Assembly: GCA_945949625.1 (NCBI GenBank)
Contig: CAMFFI010000061.1
Location: forward strand, 1 to 6,576
Origin: an uncultured bacterium
Lineage (GTDB): Bacteria; Bacillota; Clostridia; Oscillospirales; Acutalibacteraceae
DNA: 6,576 bases
Direction: 5' to 3'
Shown one piece after another: positions 1 to 5,294 of the stretch. Position numbers and translations under genes: made by a program. Each line of letters opens with the position of its first letter. The stretch's first letter is position 1. The notes beneath the pieces are model-generated. The model ran no database searches. It had not been told where the DNA came from and worked only from the letters and a program-made list of their open reading frames with translations.

Positions 1-495
1 GAAATAATTTATAACTGCCAGAAGAAAAAAAATTCCCGAGCTTACAGCAAACGCACCGAAAATATCCTCGTAAAACTTGTATTCTCTTGTTATTACAAAA
101 TAAACGGCAACATAAACAGCCATCAGCAAAAGTCCGTTGTTTCTTCCCTGATTTCCGGTGACGGAATCAATTTTCCAGTCGGAAAGAATTGTTGATAATG
201 TATAGCACAGCAAAAGCACAATCATTGAAACATCGGTAAAGCTTAATGTTTTGTACCATTTTCCCTTTGTTATAAGCTCCTTTGAGTTTGTACTGCTTAA
301 ATACATCATAAATTCGACAATTGAAATAAGCACTGAAAAGGTGAGAAACAAATAATACTTATCGTGCCGTATATTTGAATACTTCTGAGTAAAAAACAGC
401 GGAAAAACAGTAAACATCATAAGAAGATAATAGTTTACCAGTGCGTTTTTTACTTTGTAGTTTGCTTCCGGGGGAGATTTTGAGGAATTATCCAT
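1..495 (-). CDS. O-antigen ligase/polymerase-like membrane protein, N-terminal part (cut by window edge)
   Basis: The reading frame is open from an ATG at 495 to the left edge, giving the first 165 residues of a longer protein. It is strongly hydrophobic, with about five predicted membrane segments (roughly residues 18-37, 46-66, 85-105, 119-136 and 143-163) after a short polar N-terminus. Residues 100-123 contain LSTILSDW, then a Gly/Arg-rich turn (TGNQGRNNGLL), then another membrane helix. That pattern resembles the extracytoplasmic loop and following helix of the Wzy/WaaL-type O-antigen ligase family found in many Clostridia, often in large proteins with C-terminal repeats. The family call is by eye; the diagnostic large loop would lie outside the window. 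A role in exporting or joining surface polysaccharide is inference only. Its ATG lies 1 bp after the stop of the DNA glycosylase gene, and AGAGAGG lies 12-13 bases upstream inside that gene, so translation is probably coupled. Confidence 0.6.
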   Translation of the reverse strand, partial: MDNSSKSPPEANYKVKNALVNYYLLMMFTVFPLFFTQKYSNIRHDKYYLFLTFSVLISIVEFMMYLSSTNSKELITKGKWYKTLSFTDVSMIVLLLCYTLSTILSDWKIDSVTGNQGRNNGLLLMAVYVAVYFVITREYKFYEDIFGAFAVSSGIFFLLAVINYF

Positions 496-496
496 A

Positions 497-1045
497 TTAC
501 TTTACAGCCTCTCTTTTATTACAGCTTTTAAGAGTATTTTTATCAATAAAACGCCAAAGTCTGTTTTGGTCTTTAATGCTTGCGTATGCAATGCCCACCC
601 GTTTATCCTTTGAAATTCTGCATTTATATCCGTCGTCCTCAATATGAACAGCGTCATCTGTGCAAATAGACAAACGGTTGAATTCTTTGTTTATTCCCAA
701 AGCCTTTGTAAGCTTTCCGGGACCGTTTGCGTTACCCTCGCAAGCTCTTATCAATACAGCCTGAGGCTGATTTTCTTCACCTGTAACAATATTCAACAGC
801 CAGTGCATACCGTAGCACAAATATACATACACAGTGCCTGCTTTCATATACAAAACCTCTGTGCGTTTCGTTCTTCCCTTATGTGCGTGGCAGGCAGTAT
901 CTTCTTCTCCGCAATAAGCCTCGGTTTCCGTTATCCGAAGTTTTTTAATTTCTCCTGCGGAATTTTTGCATACTACAATTTTGCCTACAAGGTCTTTTGC
1001 AACATCAACTGCGTCACGGTGAAAAAATTCATAGTCAAGCTTCAT
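497..1045 (-). CDS. 3-methyladenine DNA glycosylase (AAG/MPG family)
   Basis: Base-excision repair enzyme that removes alkylated purines such as 3-methyladenine from DNA in the cytoplasm. The 182-residue product has the normal bacterial length and the complete Pur_DNA_glyco signature. ITETEAY holds the catalytic Glu42 and stacking Tyr44, aligning with human AAG Glu125 and Tyr127. His53 aligns with His136. GTVYVYLCYGM holds Tyr75 and Tyr78, aligning with Tyr159 and the intercalating Tyr162. Asn85 and Arg100 match Asn169 and Arg182. GPGKLTKALGI and the C-terminal RVGIAYA...WRF are also family hallmarks. I chose ATG 1045 because GGAGAG (1055-1050) sits at good distance from it; an in-frame TTG at 1057 would add four residues but overlaps that ribosome binding site. 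The gene appears to start a transcript that continues into the membrane-protein gene at 495. Function confidence is high; in vivo substrate range cannot be read from sequence. Confidence 0.95.
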   Translation of the reverse strand: MKLDYEFFHRDAVDVAKDLVGKIVVCKNSAGEIKKLRITETEAYCGEEDTACHAHKGRTKRTEVLYMKAGTVYVYLCYGMHWLLNIVTGEENQPQAVLIRACEGNANGPGKLTKALGINKEFNRLSICTDDAVHIEDDGYKCRISKDKRVGIAYASIKDQNRLWRFIDKNTLKSCNKREAVK

Positions 1046-1104
1046 ATTACTCTCCAAAGATTATTTATCTTATTGTAACACAAAAGAGAAAAATAAAACA
1101 GCAT

Positions 1105-1135
1105 ATTATAATAATTTATTAAAAAGTTTTTGGAA
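1105..1135 (-). promoter_or_regulatory. Possible sigma-A promoter of the glycosylase gene
   Basis: On the minus strand a consensus TATAAT lies at 1110-1105, about 60 bases before the glycosylase ATG. The best -35 candidate is a weak TTCCAA at 1135-1130 with a long 19-base spacer, so the -35 assignment is poor. The region is very AT-rich and chance -10 matches are expected. Confidence 0.35.
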
Positions 1136-1161
1136 TAGGAGAAAGCTTGTTTATCTTAACA

Positions 1162-1190
1162 TTGTGCTTTAAGAAAAAATATGTTATAAT
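1162..1190 (+). promoter_or_regulatory. Sigma-A promoter of the YoaK-family gene
   Basis: TTGTGC at 1162-1167 (-35) and a consensus TATAAT at 1185-1190 (-10) are separated by an ideal 17 bases. A TG dinucleotide at 1182-1183, one base before the -10, makes it an extended -10 promoter. The start of transcription would fall near 1197, giving a leader of about 20 bases that contains only the ribosome binding site AGGTGAT (1209-1215). No room remains for a riboswitch. Confidence 0.75.
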
Positions 1191-1219
1191 TTGCCTGATA
1201 TTAAGGGCAGGTGATGTTT

Positions 1220-1954
1220 ATGAGAAGAAACCACAGTAAAATATCGGAATCCATTGTAATGGGTATATTGCTGGCAATGGTAGGCGGTTTTCTTGAATCC
1301 TATACCTTTATCAGCCGTGACGGGGTTTTTGCAAACTGCCAGACGGGAAATCTGGTTTTGCTGATGATATATATAGCCAAGGGAAACGTATATCAGGCAA
1401 TAACCTATATTTTTCCAATAATGGCGTTTGTAATCGGCGTTTTACTCACTCAGAAGATTAGGGATTTATTCAGTTTTCATCCTAAAATACATTGGCGTCA
1501 GATTATGATATTATTTGAAATTCTCTGCCTTATAATTGCTGTGTTTGTTCCTTTGGGTAAATTGGATATTGTAGTGACCACGCTTATTTCCTTTGTATGC
1601 TCATTACAAACCGACAGCTTCAGGAAAATGCACGGCAATTTCTATGCAACTACAATGTGTACCGGCAATTTAAGAGCAGGCTCTGAAAATCTTTACACCT
1701 TCATAACCACAAAGGATAAAGCGGCAGGTAAAAAAAGCCTGCATTATTTCATAATTGTATTTGCTTTTATAATGGGTGCGCTAATCGGGGTGTTTTTAAC
1801 AAACGCATTTATGGAAAAGGCGGCTTTATTCTGCTGCTTGCTGCTGGTTATTACATTCTTCATAATGTTTATACATACTAATGAAGAAAAAGAAGCAATT
1901 GAAAAAATTCTTCGGGGAAAAAGAATTAAACAGCTTGAAAAAAATAAAAAGTAA
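1220..1954 (+). CDS. YoaK/DUF1275-family integral membrane protein
   Basis: A 244-residue membrane protein of the DUF1275 (YoaK) family, whose transport or other function has not been firmly established. The N-terminal signature is clear: VGGFLESYTFISRDGVFAN then CQTGN (residues 21-44). A second family block is CSLQTDSFRKMHGN...TTMCTGNLR (127-152). About six hydrophobic segments are visible (near 11-30, 44-54, 62-80, 95-113, 116-130, 176-196 and 200-218, the second being short), followed by a Lys/Glu-rich cytoplasmic-type tail (221-244). TGN occurs at the same relative place in each half, suggesting an internal duplication. I chose ATG 1220 because AGGTGAT pairs well with 16S rRNA at the best spacing; GTG 1211 and ATG 1214 are in frame and would add three or two residues. 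It is transcribed alone and converges on bioY. Confidence 0.88.
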   Translation: MRRNHSKISESIVMGILLAMVGGFLESYTFISRDGVFANCQTGNLVLLMIYIAKGNVYQAITYIFPIMAFVIGVLLTQKIRDLFSFHPKIHWRQIMILFEILCLIIAVFVPLGKLDIVVTTLISFVCSLQTDSFRKMHGNFYATTMCTGNLRAGSENLYTFITTKDKAAGKKSLHYFIIVFAFIMGALIGVFLTNAFMEKAALFCCLLLVITFFIMFIHTNEEKEAIEKILRGKRIKQLEKNKK

Positions 1955-1957
1955 GAT

Positions 1958-2000
1958 AAAAAGACGGTATCCGTTAAAAACGAATACCGCCTTTATTTAT
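1958..2000 (-). terminator. Intrinsic terminator between convergent yoaK-like gene and bioY
   Basis: Arms 1963-1973 (GACGGTATCCG) and 1981-1991 (CGAATACCGCC) flank a 7-base loop, with A/T runs on both sides. Read from the minus strand, all 11 positions pair, two as G-U wobbles, and three further A-U pairs extend the stem before a TTTTT run (1962-1958). Read from the plus strand the same two positions become A-C mismatches, though T-rich sequence (1992-2000) follows. It should therefore act best for bioY, 32 bases beyond its stop, and more weakly for the plus-strand gene. Confidence 0.8.
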
Positions 2001-2022
2001 GTAAGTGATTTTTAGTATTAGA

Positions 2023-2583
2023 TTATGCTTTTGCTTTTTTTGAAACGGGCAGAAGGTGCGCTTTGTCAAGCGCCTTTACAATAAGAGTTGCAACAATGAT
2101 TTTAGCAGCGTCGCCGGGCAGGAAAGGAAATACACAGGCTGTAAGTGATTCGATTAATCCGCTTTGCATTGAAATCATAAACCAAATTGTTCCGAAAGCA
2201 TAGCATACAACTAATCCGATAACCATTGAAACAGGTAAAACCCAGATTTTTTTGCCTAAAATATCGCACATTAATCCAACGATAAATACAGCAAATAAAT
2301 AACCGATTATGTATCCGCCGGTAGGTCCTGCAATTTTAGCAACGCCGCCCTGAAAGCCTGAAAAAACGGGAACGCCTACTATACCTAAAAGTATGTAGAT
2401 TGCAATACTTGCAGCGCCTTTTTTCCAGCCTAAAGCGCCGCCGCAGGCAAAAACAGAAAGCAATGCAAGGTTAATGGGTACTGGACCGATAGGTATGGAA
2501 ATCTGAGAAAAAACAGCCGTTAATGCGGCAAAGAGTGCTATTAAAGCCATGTCATAAACTTTTGAATTTCTAATTTTGTTCAT
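2023..2583 (-). CDS. bioY: BioY biotin transporter S component
   Basis: Substrate-binding membrane component of an energy-coupling factor (ECF) biotin transporter. The 186-residue length and about six hydrophobic segments are typical of the family. Diagnostic blocks are ISIPIGPVPINLALLSVF (28-45), CGGALGWKKGA (47-57), ILLGIVGVPVFSGFQGG (64-80), GPTGGYIIGY (86-95) and FLPGDAAKII (154-163), where the conserved Asp158 and Lys161 sit. It lacks its own ATPase, and no ecfA or ecfT gene is nearby, so it probably uses a shared ECF module encoded elsewhere (inference). The ATG at 2583 has AAGAGG eight bases upstream. The gene is a single-gene transcript with its own promoter and terminator. Two interrupted palindromes around the promoter suggest repression by a biotin-responsive regulator, most likely BirA. 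Confidence 0.96.
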   Translation of the reverse strand: MNKIRNSKVYDMALIALFAALTAVFSQISIPIGPVPINLALLSVFACGGALGWKKGAASIAIYILLGIVGVPVFSGFQGGVAKIAGPTGGYIIGYLFAVFIVGLMCDILGKKIWVLPVSMVIGLVVCYAFGTIWFMISMQSGLIESLTACVFPFLPGDAAKIIVATLIVKALDKAHLLPVSKKAKA

Positions 2584-2619
2584 ATTGTCAACCTCTTTCT
2601 ATTTATTTCGTTTACAATA
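2583..2619. promoter_or_regulatory. Candidate BirA-type operator, promoter-proximal copy
   Basis: TATTGTCAAC (2583-2592) and GTTTACAATA (2610-2619) form a 10-base inverted repeat with one mismatch around a 17-base spacer. The shape resembles the Firmicutes BirA box (TGTTAAC, a spacer of about 15, GTTAACA, as I recall it). It spans the end of the -10 box, the transcription start, the ribosome binding site and the A of the bioY start codon. Regulator identity is inferred. Confidence 0.6.
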
Positions 2620-2645
2620 ATAACAGAATATACAGTTATTGTCAA
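2617..2645 (-). promoter_or_regulatory. Sigma-A promoter of bioY
   Basis: On the minus strand a perfect TTGACA (2645-2640) is followed after exactly 17 bases by TATTAT (2622-2617), a 5/6 match to the -10 consensus. Transcription would start near 2610, leaving about 27 leader bases. The -35 lies inside one arm of the upstream palindrome and the -10 overlaps one arm of the downstream palindrome. Confidence 0.8.
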
Positions 2646-2672
2646 CTTATTTATTTATATTAATTGACAATA
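2637..2672. promoter_or_regulatory. Candidate BirA-type operator, upstream copy
   Basis: TATTGTCAAC (2637-2646, identical to the arm at 2583-2592) and ATTGACAATA (2663-2672) form a 10-base inverted repeat with one mismatch around a 16-base spacer. The left arm contains the bioY -35 box, so occupancy would block RNA polymerase. The match of a duplicated arm and similar spacing to the neighbouring copy argues against chance. Assignment to BirA rests on the adjacent biotin-uptake gene. Confidence 0.62.
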
Positions 2673-2680
2673 TGCTTCTG

Positions 2681-2719
2681 CAAAAAGAAAAATTCCGCAA
2701 GCCTTAAGGCTTACGGAAT
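2681..2719 (-). terminator. Intrinsic terminator of the hom-lysC operon
   Basis: Minus-strand stem arms at 2719-2708 (ATTCCGTAAGCC) and 2703-2692 (GGCTTGCGGAAT) pair over 12 positions with a single G-U, closing a TTAA loop (2707-2704). TTTTTCTTTTTG follows directly. It begins 24 bases after the lysC stop and separates the operon from bioY. Confidence 0.92.
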
Positions 2720-2742
2720 CAATGTAATTAAAGTATTATTGA

Positions 2743-3216
2743 TTACTCACCAAAGAACTTTGCGTGAATAGCGCTGACTGCTTTGTCTGCGTCTTCAATT
2801 GCAATTAAAACAGAAACCTTGATTTCGCTGGTGCTAATCATCTGGATATTAATCTGATTGTCATAAAGTGCCTCGAACATTTTTGTTGCAACGCCTGCGT
2901 GGCTTTCCATACCTGAGCCTACAATTGAAATTTTTGCAACCTTATCATCATAAAGCACGTTCTGTGCACCTAATGTAGTCTGGAAATCCTTAAGAATTTC
3001 AACAGCCTCGGCACCTCTGTCTTTAGCAACAGTAAAGGAAATATCCTTTAATCCGTCACGGCCGATTGACTGAAGAATAATATCTACATTTATGTTCTTT
3101 GCAGAAAGCTTTGAGAACATTTTAAAAGCAAGACCCGGTCTGTCGGGAATACCTGTTACTGAAATTCTTGCTACGTCTGTATCCTTTGCAACACCGCTGA
3201 TTAACATTTTTTCCAT
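2743..3216 (-). CDS. Possible internal-start beta (regulatory) subunit of aspartokinase
   Basis: Within lysC, AAAGGAG (3232-3226) stands nine bases before ATG 3216, which is in frame and encodes Met246 of the full protein. Translation from there gives 157 residues holding just the two ACT domains. In B. subtilis aspartokinase II and in Corynebacterium, lysC is known to make such a beta subunit from an in-frame internal start at the equivalent place, forming alpha2-beta2 enzyme. The sequence shows the site; its use here is inferred from family precedent. A further ATG at 3207 (Met249) is less well spaced. Confidence 0.65.
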   Translation of the reverse strand: MEKMLISGVAKDTDVARISVTGIPDRPGLAFKMFSKLSAKNINVDIILQSIGRDGLKDISFTVAKDRGAEAVEILKDFQTTLGAQNVLYDDKVAKISIVGSGMESHAGVATKMFEALYDNQINIQMISTSEIKVSVLIAIEDADKAVSAIHAKFFGE

Positions 3217-3951
3217 TTTTGTTTTCTCCTTTACTATTGTTCCCGGTGCTTTTGTCATACTTGAAAGCACCTCAAGCTCGATATTGTATTTTTTAGCCAT
3301 TTCAACTGAACGGTTATTTAAAACCTGTGCACCCAAGGTTGCAAGCTCAAGCATTTCGTCATAGGAAATTTCCTCAAGCTTTTGTGCATTTTTAACCTTT
3401 CTTGGGTCTGCGGTATAAACGCCTTCAACGTCTGTAAAAATCTGACAAAGGTCAGCGTGCATAGCCGCTGCAATTGCTACGGCGCTTGTGTCTGAGCCGC
3501 CTCTGCCTAAGGTTGTAATGTCGCCGTATTTGCTTATTCCCTGAAAGCCTGCTACAACAACAATTGATTTTTTGTCAAGCTCTTTTTTGATTCTGTCGGG
3601 AACAACCGTTTTAATTCTTGCCATTGTATGAGCAGATGAGGTCTGGAAACCAGCCTGCCAGCCCAGAAGAGATGTTACCGGGTAGCCCAGCTTTTCAATA
3701 GCCATAGCAAGAAGTGAAATTGAAATCTGTTCTCCTGCTGCAAGAAGCATATCCTTTTCTCTTCTTGAAGCATTTGGGTTAATTTCCTGTGCTTTTTCAA
3801 TAAGGTCGTCTGTTGTGTCGCCCTGTGCTGAAACAACAACTACAACGTCGTTGCCCTTTTTATAGGTGTCTGTTACAATCTGTGCAACATTCATTACACG
3901 TTCAGCGTTAGCAACCGAACTTCCTCCGAATTTCTGAACAATCAAACTCAT
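2743..3951 (-). CDS. lysC: Aspartokinase (aspartate kinase), class with catalytic and two ACT domains
   Basis: Phosphorylates aspartate with ATP, the first step of lysine, threonine and methionine synthesis, in the cytoplasm. The 402-residue length fits the Bacillus LysC/Corynebacterium type. The amino-acid-kinase domain covers about residues 1-230: KFGGSS (7-12), the AAGEQ block (71-75), TLGRGGSDTSA (147-157) and FTDVEGVYTADPR (172-184). Two ACT domains follow (about 264-335 and 338-402), including MISTSEIKVSVLI, and would bind lysine and/or threonine for feedback inhibition; which one cannot be told by eye. GGAGGAG (3964-3958) lies six bases before the ATG. It is the second gene of an operon, 16 bp after hom, and ends in a strong terminator. 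An internal ribosome binding site before Met246 suggests a separate short regulatory subunit. Symbol follows the B. subtilis lysine-sensitive homologue; paralogues could be named differently. Confidence 0.96.
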   Translation of the reverse strand: MSLIVQKFGGSSVANAERVMNVAQIVTDTYKKGNDVVVVVSAQGDTTDDLIEKAQEINPNASRREKDMLLAAGEQISISLLAMAIEKLGYPVTSLLGWQAGFQTSSAHTMARIKTVVPDRIKKELDKKSIVVVAGFQGISKYGDITTLGRGGSDTSAVAIAAAMHADLCQIFTDVEGVYTADPRKVKNAQKLEEISYDEMLELATLGAQVLNNRSVEMAKKYNIELEVLSSMTKAPGTIVKEKTKMEKMLISGVAKDTDVARISVTGIPDRPGLAFKMFSKLSAKNINVDIILQSIGRDGLKDISFTVAKDRGAEAVEILKDFQTTLGAQNVLYDDKVAKISIVGSGMESHAGVATKMFEALYDNQINIQMISTSEIKVSVLIAIEDADKAVSAIHAKFFGE

Positions 3952-3967
3952 ATATTACTCCTCCGAA

Positions 3968-5215
3968 TTATAAATTACCAATTCTGATTTGTGACAGTAT
4001 TTCTACATTGTTATCCTGTAAAAGCTTTAACTTTTCCTCAATGGCGGCATAGGTCATTTCAGGTGTAACAAAAGCAAATACGCCGTTGCCGCAATCTGTT
4101 CTTTCAATGCGCTTTGCAGTGCCGAAAATCTCTTCTGCTTTAAGATATGCATCGTCCGGATTTTCTGCCTTAGCACGAACATACATAGACGTTTGCGACT
4201 GTGTATATGGAATTATGTTTTCGCCTGTTCCGTCGGTCCAGAATAAGTATTTTCTTGTTTTAAGATGTTTAACACAGTCAACAACATCGGCTACAACTGC
4301 GCTTGCAGTAGGGAGCTTTCCTGCGCCCTTTCCGTAGAAAACAACGTCGCCGGTGCAGTCGCCTCTTACCATAATTCCGTTAAATTCATTGTCAATATTC
4401 GCAAGCTGACTTGTTTTCGGAATTAACATAGGAGCAACAATAATGTCCATTTTTCCGTTTTCAAGACGTTTTACCTTTCCGATAAGCTTAATAACGCTGT
4501 TGTAGCTTTCGGCAAATTTAACGTCCTCCAGTGATATTTTTGTAATACCCTCGGTATGCACAAATTCGGGATAAACATGCTTGCCGAATGCAAGAGAAGC
4601 AAGAATACAGATTTTTCTGCAAGCGTCGTGTCCTTCAACGTCAGCCTCGGGATTGCGTTCGGCAAAGCCTAAATCCTGTGCAAGCTTTAAAGCATCGTCA
4701 AAATTCATACCGTCGGTAATCATTTTTGTTAAAATAAAGTTTGTTGTGCCGTTTAAAATACCTGCAACCTCGTTGACGATATTGGCGACAGGGCACTTGT
4801 TGATAGGCCTGATTATGGGTATACTGCCGCTGCCTACGCGTGCTTCAACAAGGACGTTTACGGTGTGTTCCTTTGCAATTGCAAGAAGCTCTGCTCCGTG
4901 CTTTGCAACAAGCTCTTTGTTTGAGGTAACAACGCTTTTTCCTGCAAGCAGACATCTTTTTACAAAATCATAGGCAGGGTTTGTTCCGCCCATAACCTCA
5001 ACAACAATTCTGATTTCAAGATCGTTAATAATATCTTCAAAGTCTTTAGTGAATCTGTCGGCAAGGGGACTGTCGGGAAATTCTCTTAAATCAAGAATTT
5101 TCTTAATGTAGATTTCCTCACCTACGCTGTTGAAAAGTTTATTTTTGTGTGTTGTTATGATTTCGGCAACGCCGGAACCCACAACACCGTGTCCCATAAT
5201 AGCAATTGACACCAT
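3968..5215 (-). CDS. hom: Homoserine dehydrogenase with C-terminal ACT domain
   Basis: Reduces aspartate semialdehyde to homoserine with NAD(P)H, the branch step towards threonine and methionine. The 415-residue protein begins with a Rossmann fold (VSIAIMGHGVVGSGV; Gly8, Gly10, Gly13). VTSNKELVAKHG holds Lys100. GILNGTTNFIL (152-162) and the homoserine dehydrogenase signature (A179 to K201) are present, with Glu186, Asp197 and Lys201 at the spacing of yeast Glu208, Asp219 and Lys223. Residues from about 335 form an ACT-type region, probably for threonine feedback. The conserved loop usually reading EASVGGGIPII is EARVGSGSIPII here, apparently one residue longer. AAAGGA lies 10 bases before ATG 5215; an out-of-frame ATG at 5225 sits too close to it to be used. 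It leads a two-gene operon with lysC. I see no T-box or lysine riboswitch in the 79-base gap upstream. Confidence 0.95.
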   Translation of the reverse strand: MVSIAIMGHGVVGSGVAEIITTHKNKLFNSVGEEIYIKKILDLREFPDSPLADRFTKDFEDIINDLEIRIVVEVMGGTNPAYDFVKRCLLAGKSVVTSNKELVAKHGAELLAIAKEHTVNVLVEARVGSGSIPIIRPINKCPVANIVNEVAGILNGTTNFILTKMITDGMNFDDALKLAQDLGFAERNPEADVEGHDACRKICILASLAFGKHVYPEFVHTEGITKISLEDVKFAESYNSVIKLIGKVKRLENGKMDIIVAPMLIPKTSQLANIDNEFNGIMVRGDCTGDVVFYGKGAGKLPTASAVVADVVDCVKHLKTRKYLFWTDGTGENIIPYTQSQTSMYVRAKAENPDDAYLKAEEIFGTAKRIERTDCGNGVFAFVTPEMTYAAIEEKLKLLQDNNVEILSQIRIGNL

Positions 5216-5294
5216 TTTTTATCATTCCTTTCAGGATATGTTTATTTATTTGGTAATTGACTTTTCAGTCAGAATAATTTAATTGACTAAAGCG
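5216..5294. other. PBP-hom intergenic gap with short repeats
   Basis: This 79-base AT-rich gap holds two copies of TAATTGACT (5254-5262 and 5280-5288, 26 bases apart) and an inverted copy of part of it, so that the minus-strand RNA could form TGACT-GAAA-AGTCA (5271-5258), a short stem with a GNRA-type tetraloop. No T-run follows, so it is not a convincing terminator. I find no convincing hom promoter here; hom may be read through from the PBP gene or have a weak or unusual promoter. Confidence 0.45.

Noticed and set aside
1046..1057. TTG at 1057 as the glycosylase start
   Set aside because: It overlaps the GGAGAG that serves the better-placed ATG at 1045 and adds residues not expected in the family.
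441..1078. Two plus-strand open frames (441-647 and 644-1078) antisense to the glycosylase gene
   Set aside because: They lack ribosome binding sites and recognisable motifs, and the opposite strand encodes a complete, conserved glycosylase.
2664..2692. Plus-strand TTGACA at 2664-2669 as a promoter
   Set aside because: No -10-like sequence lies 16-18 bases downstream and no plus-strand gene follows; the hexamer is explained as a palindrome arm.
5216..5294. T-box leader or lysine riboswitch before hom-lysC
   Set aside because: The gap is only 79 bases, too short for either, and lacks the T-box core and a terminator hairpin.
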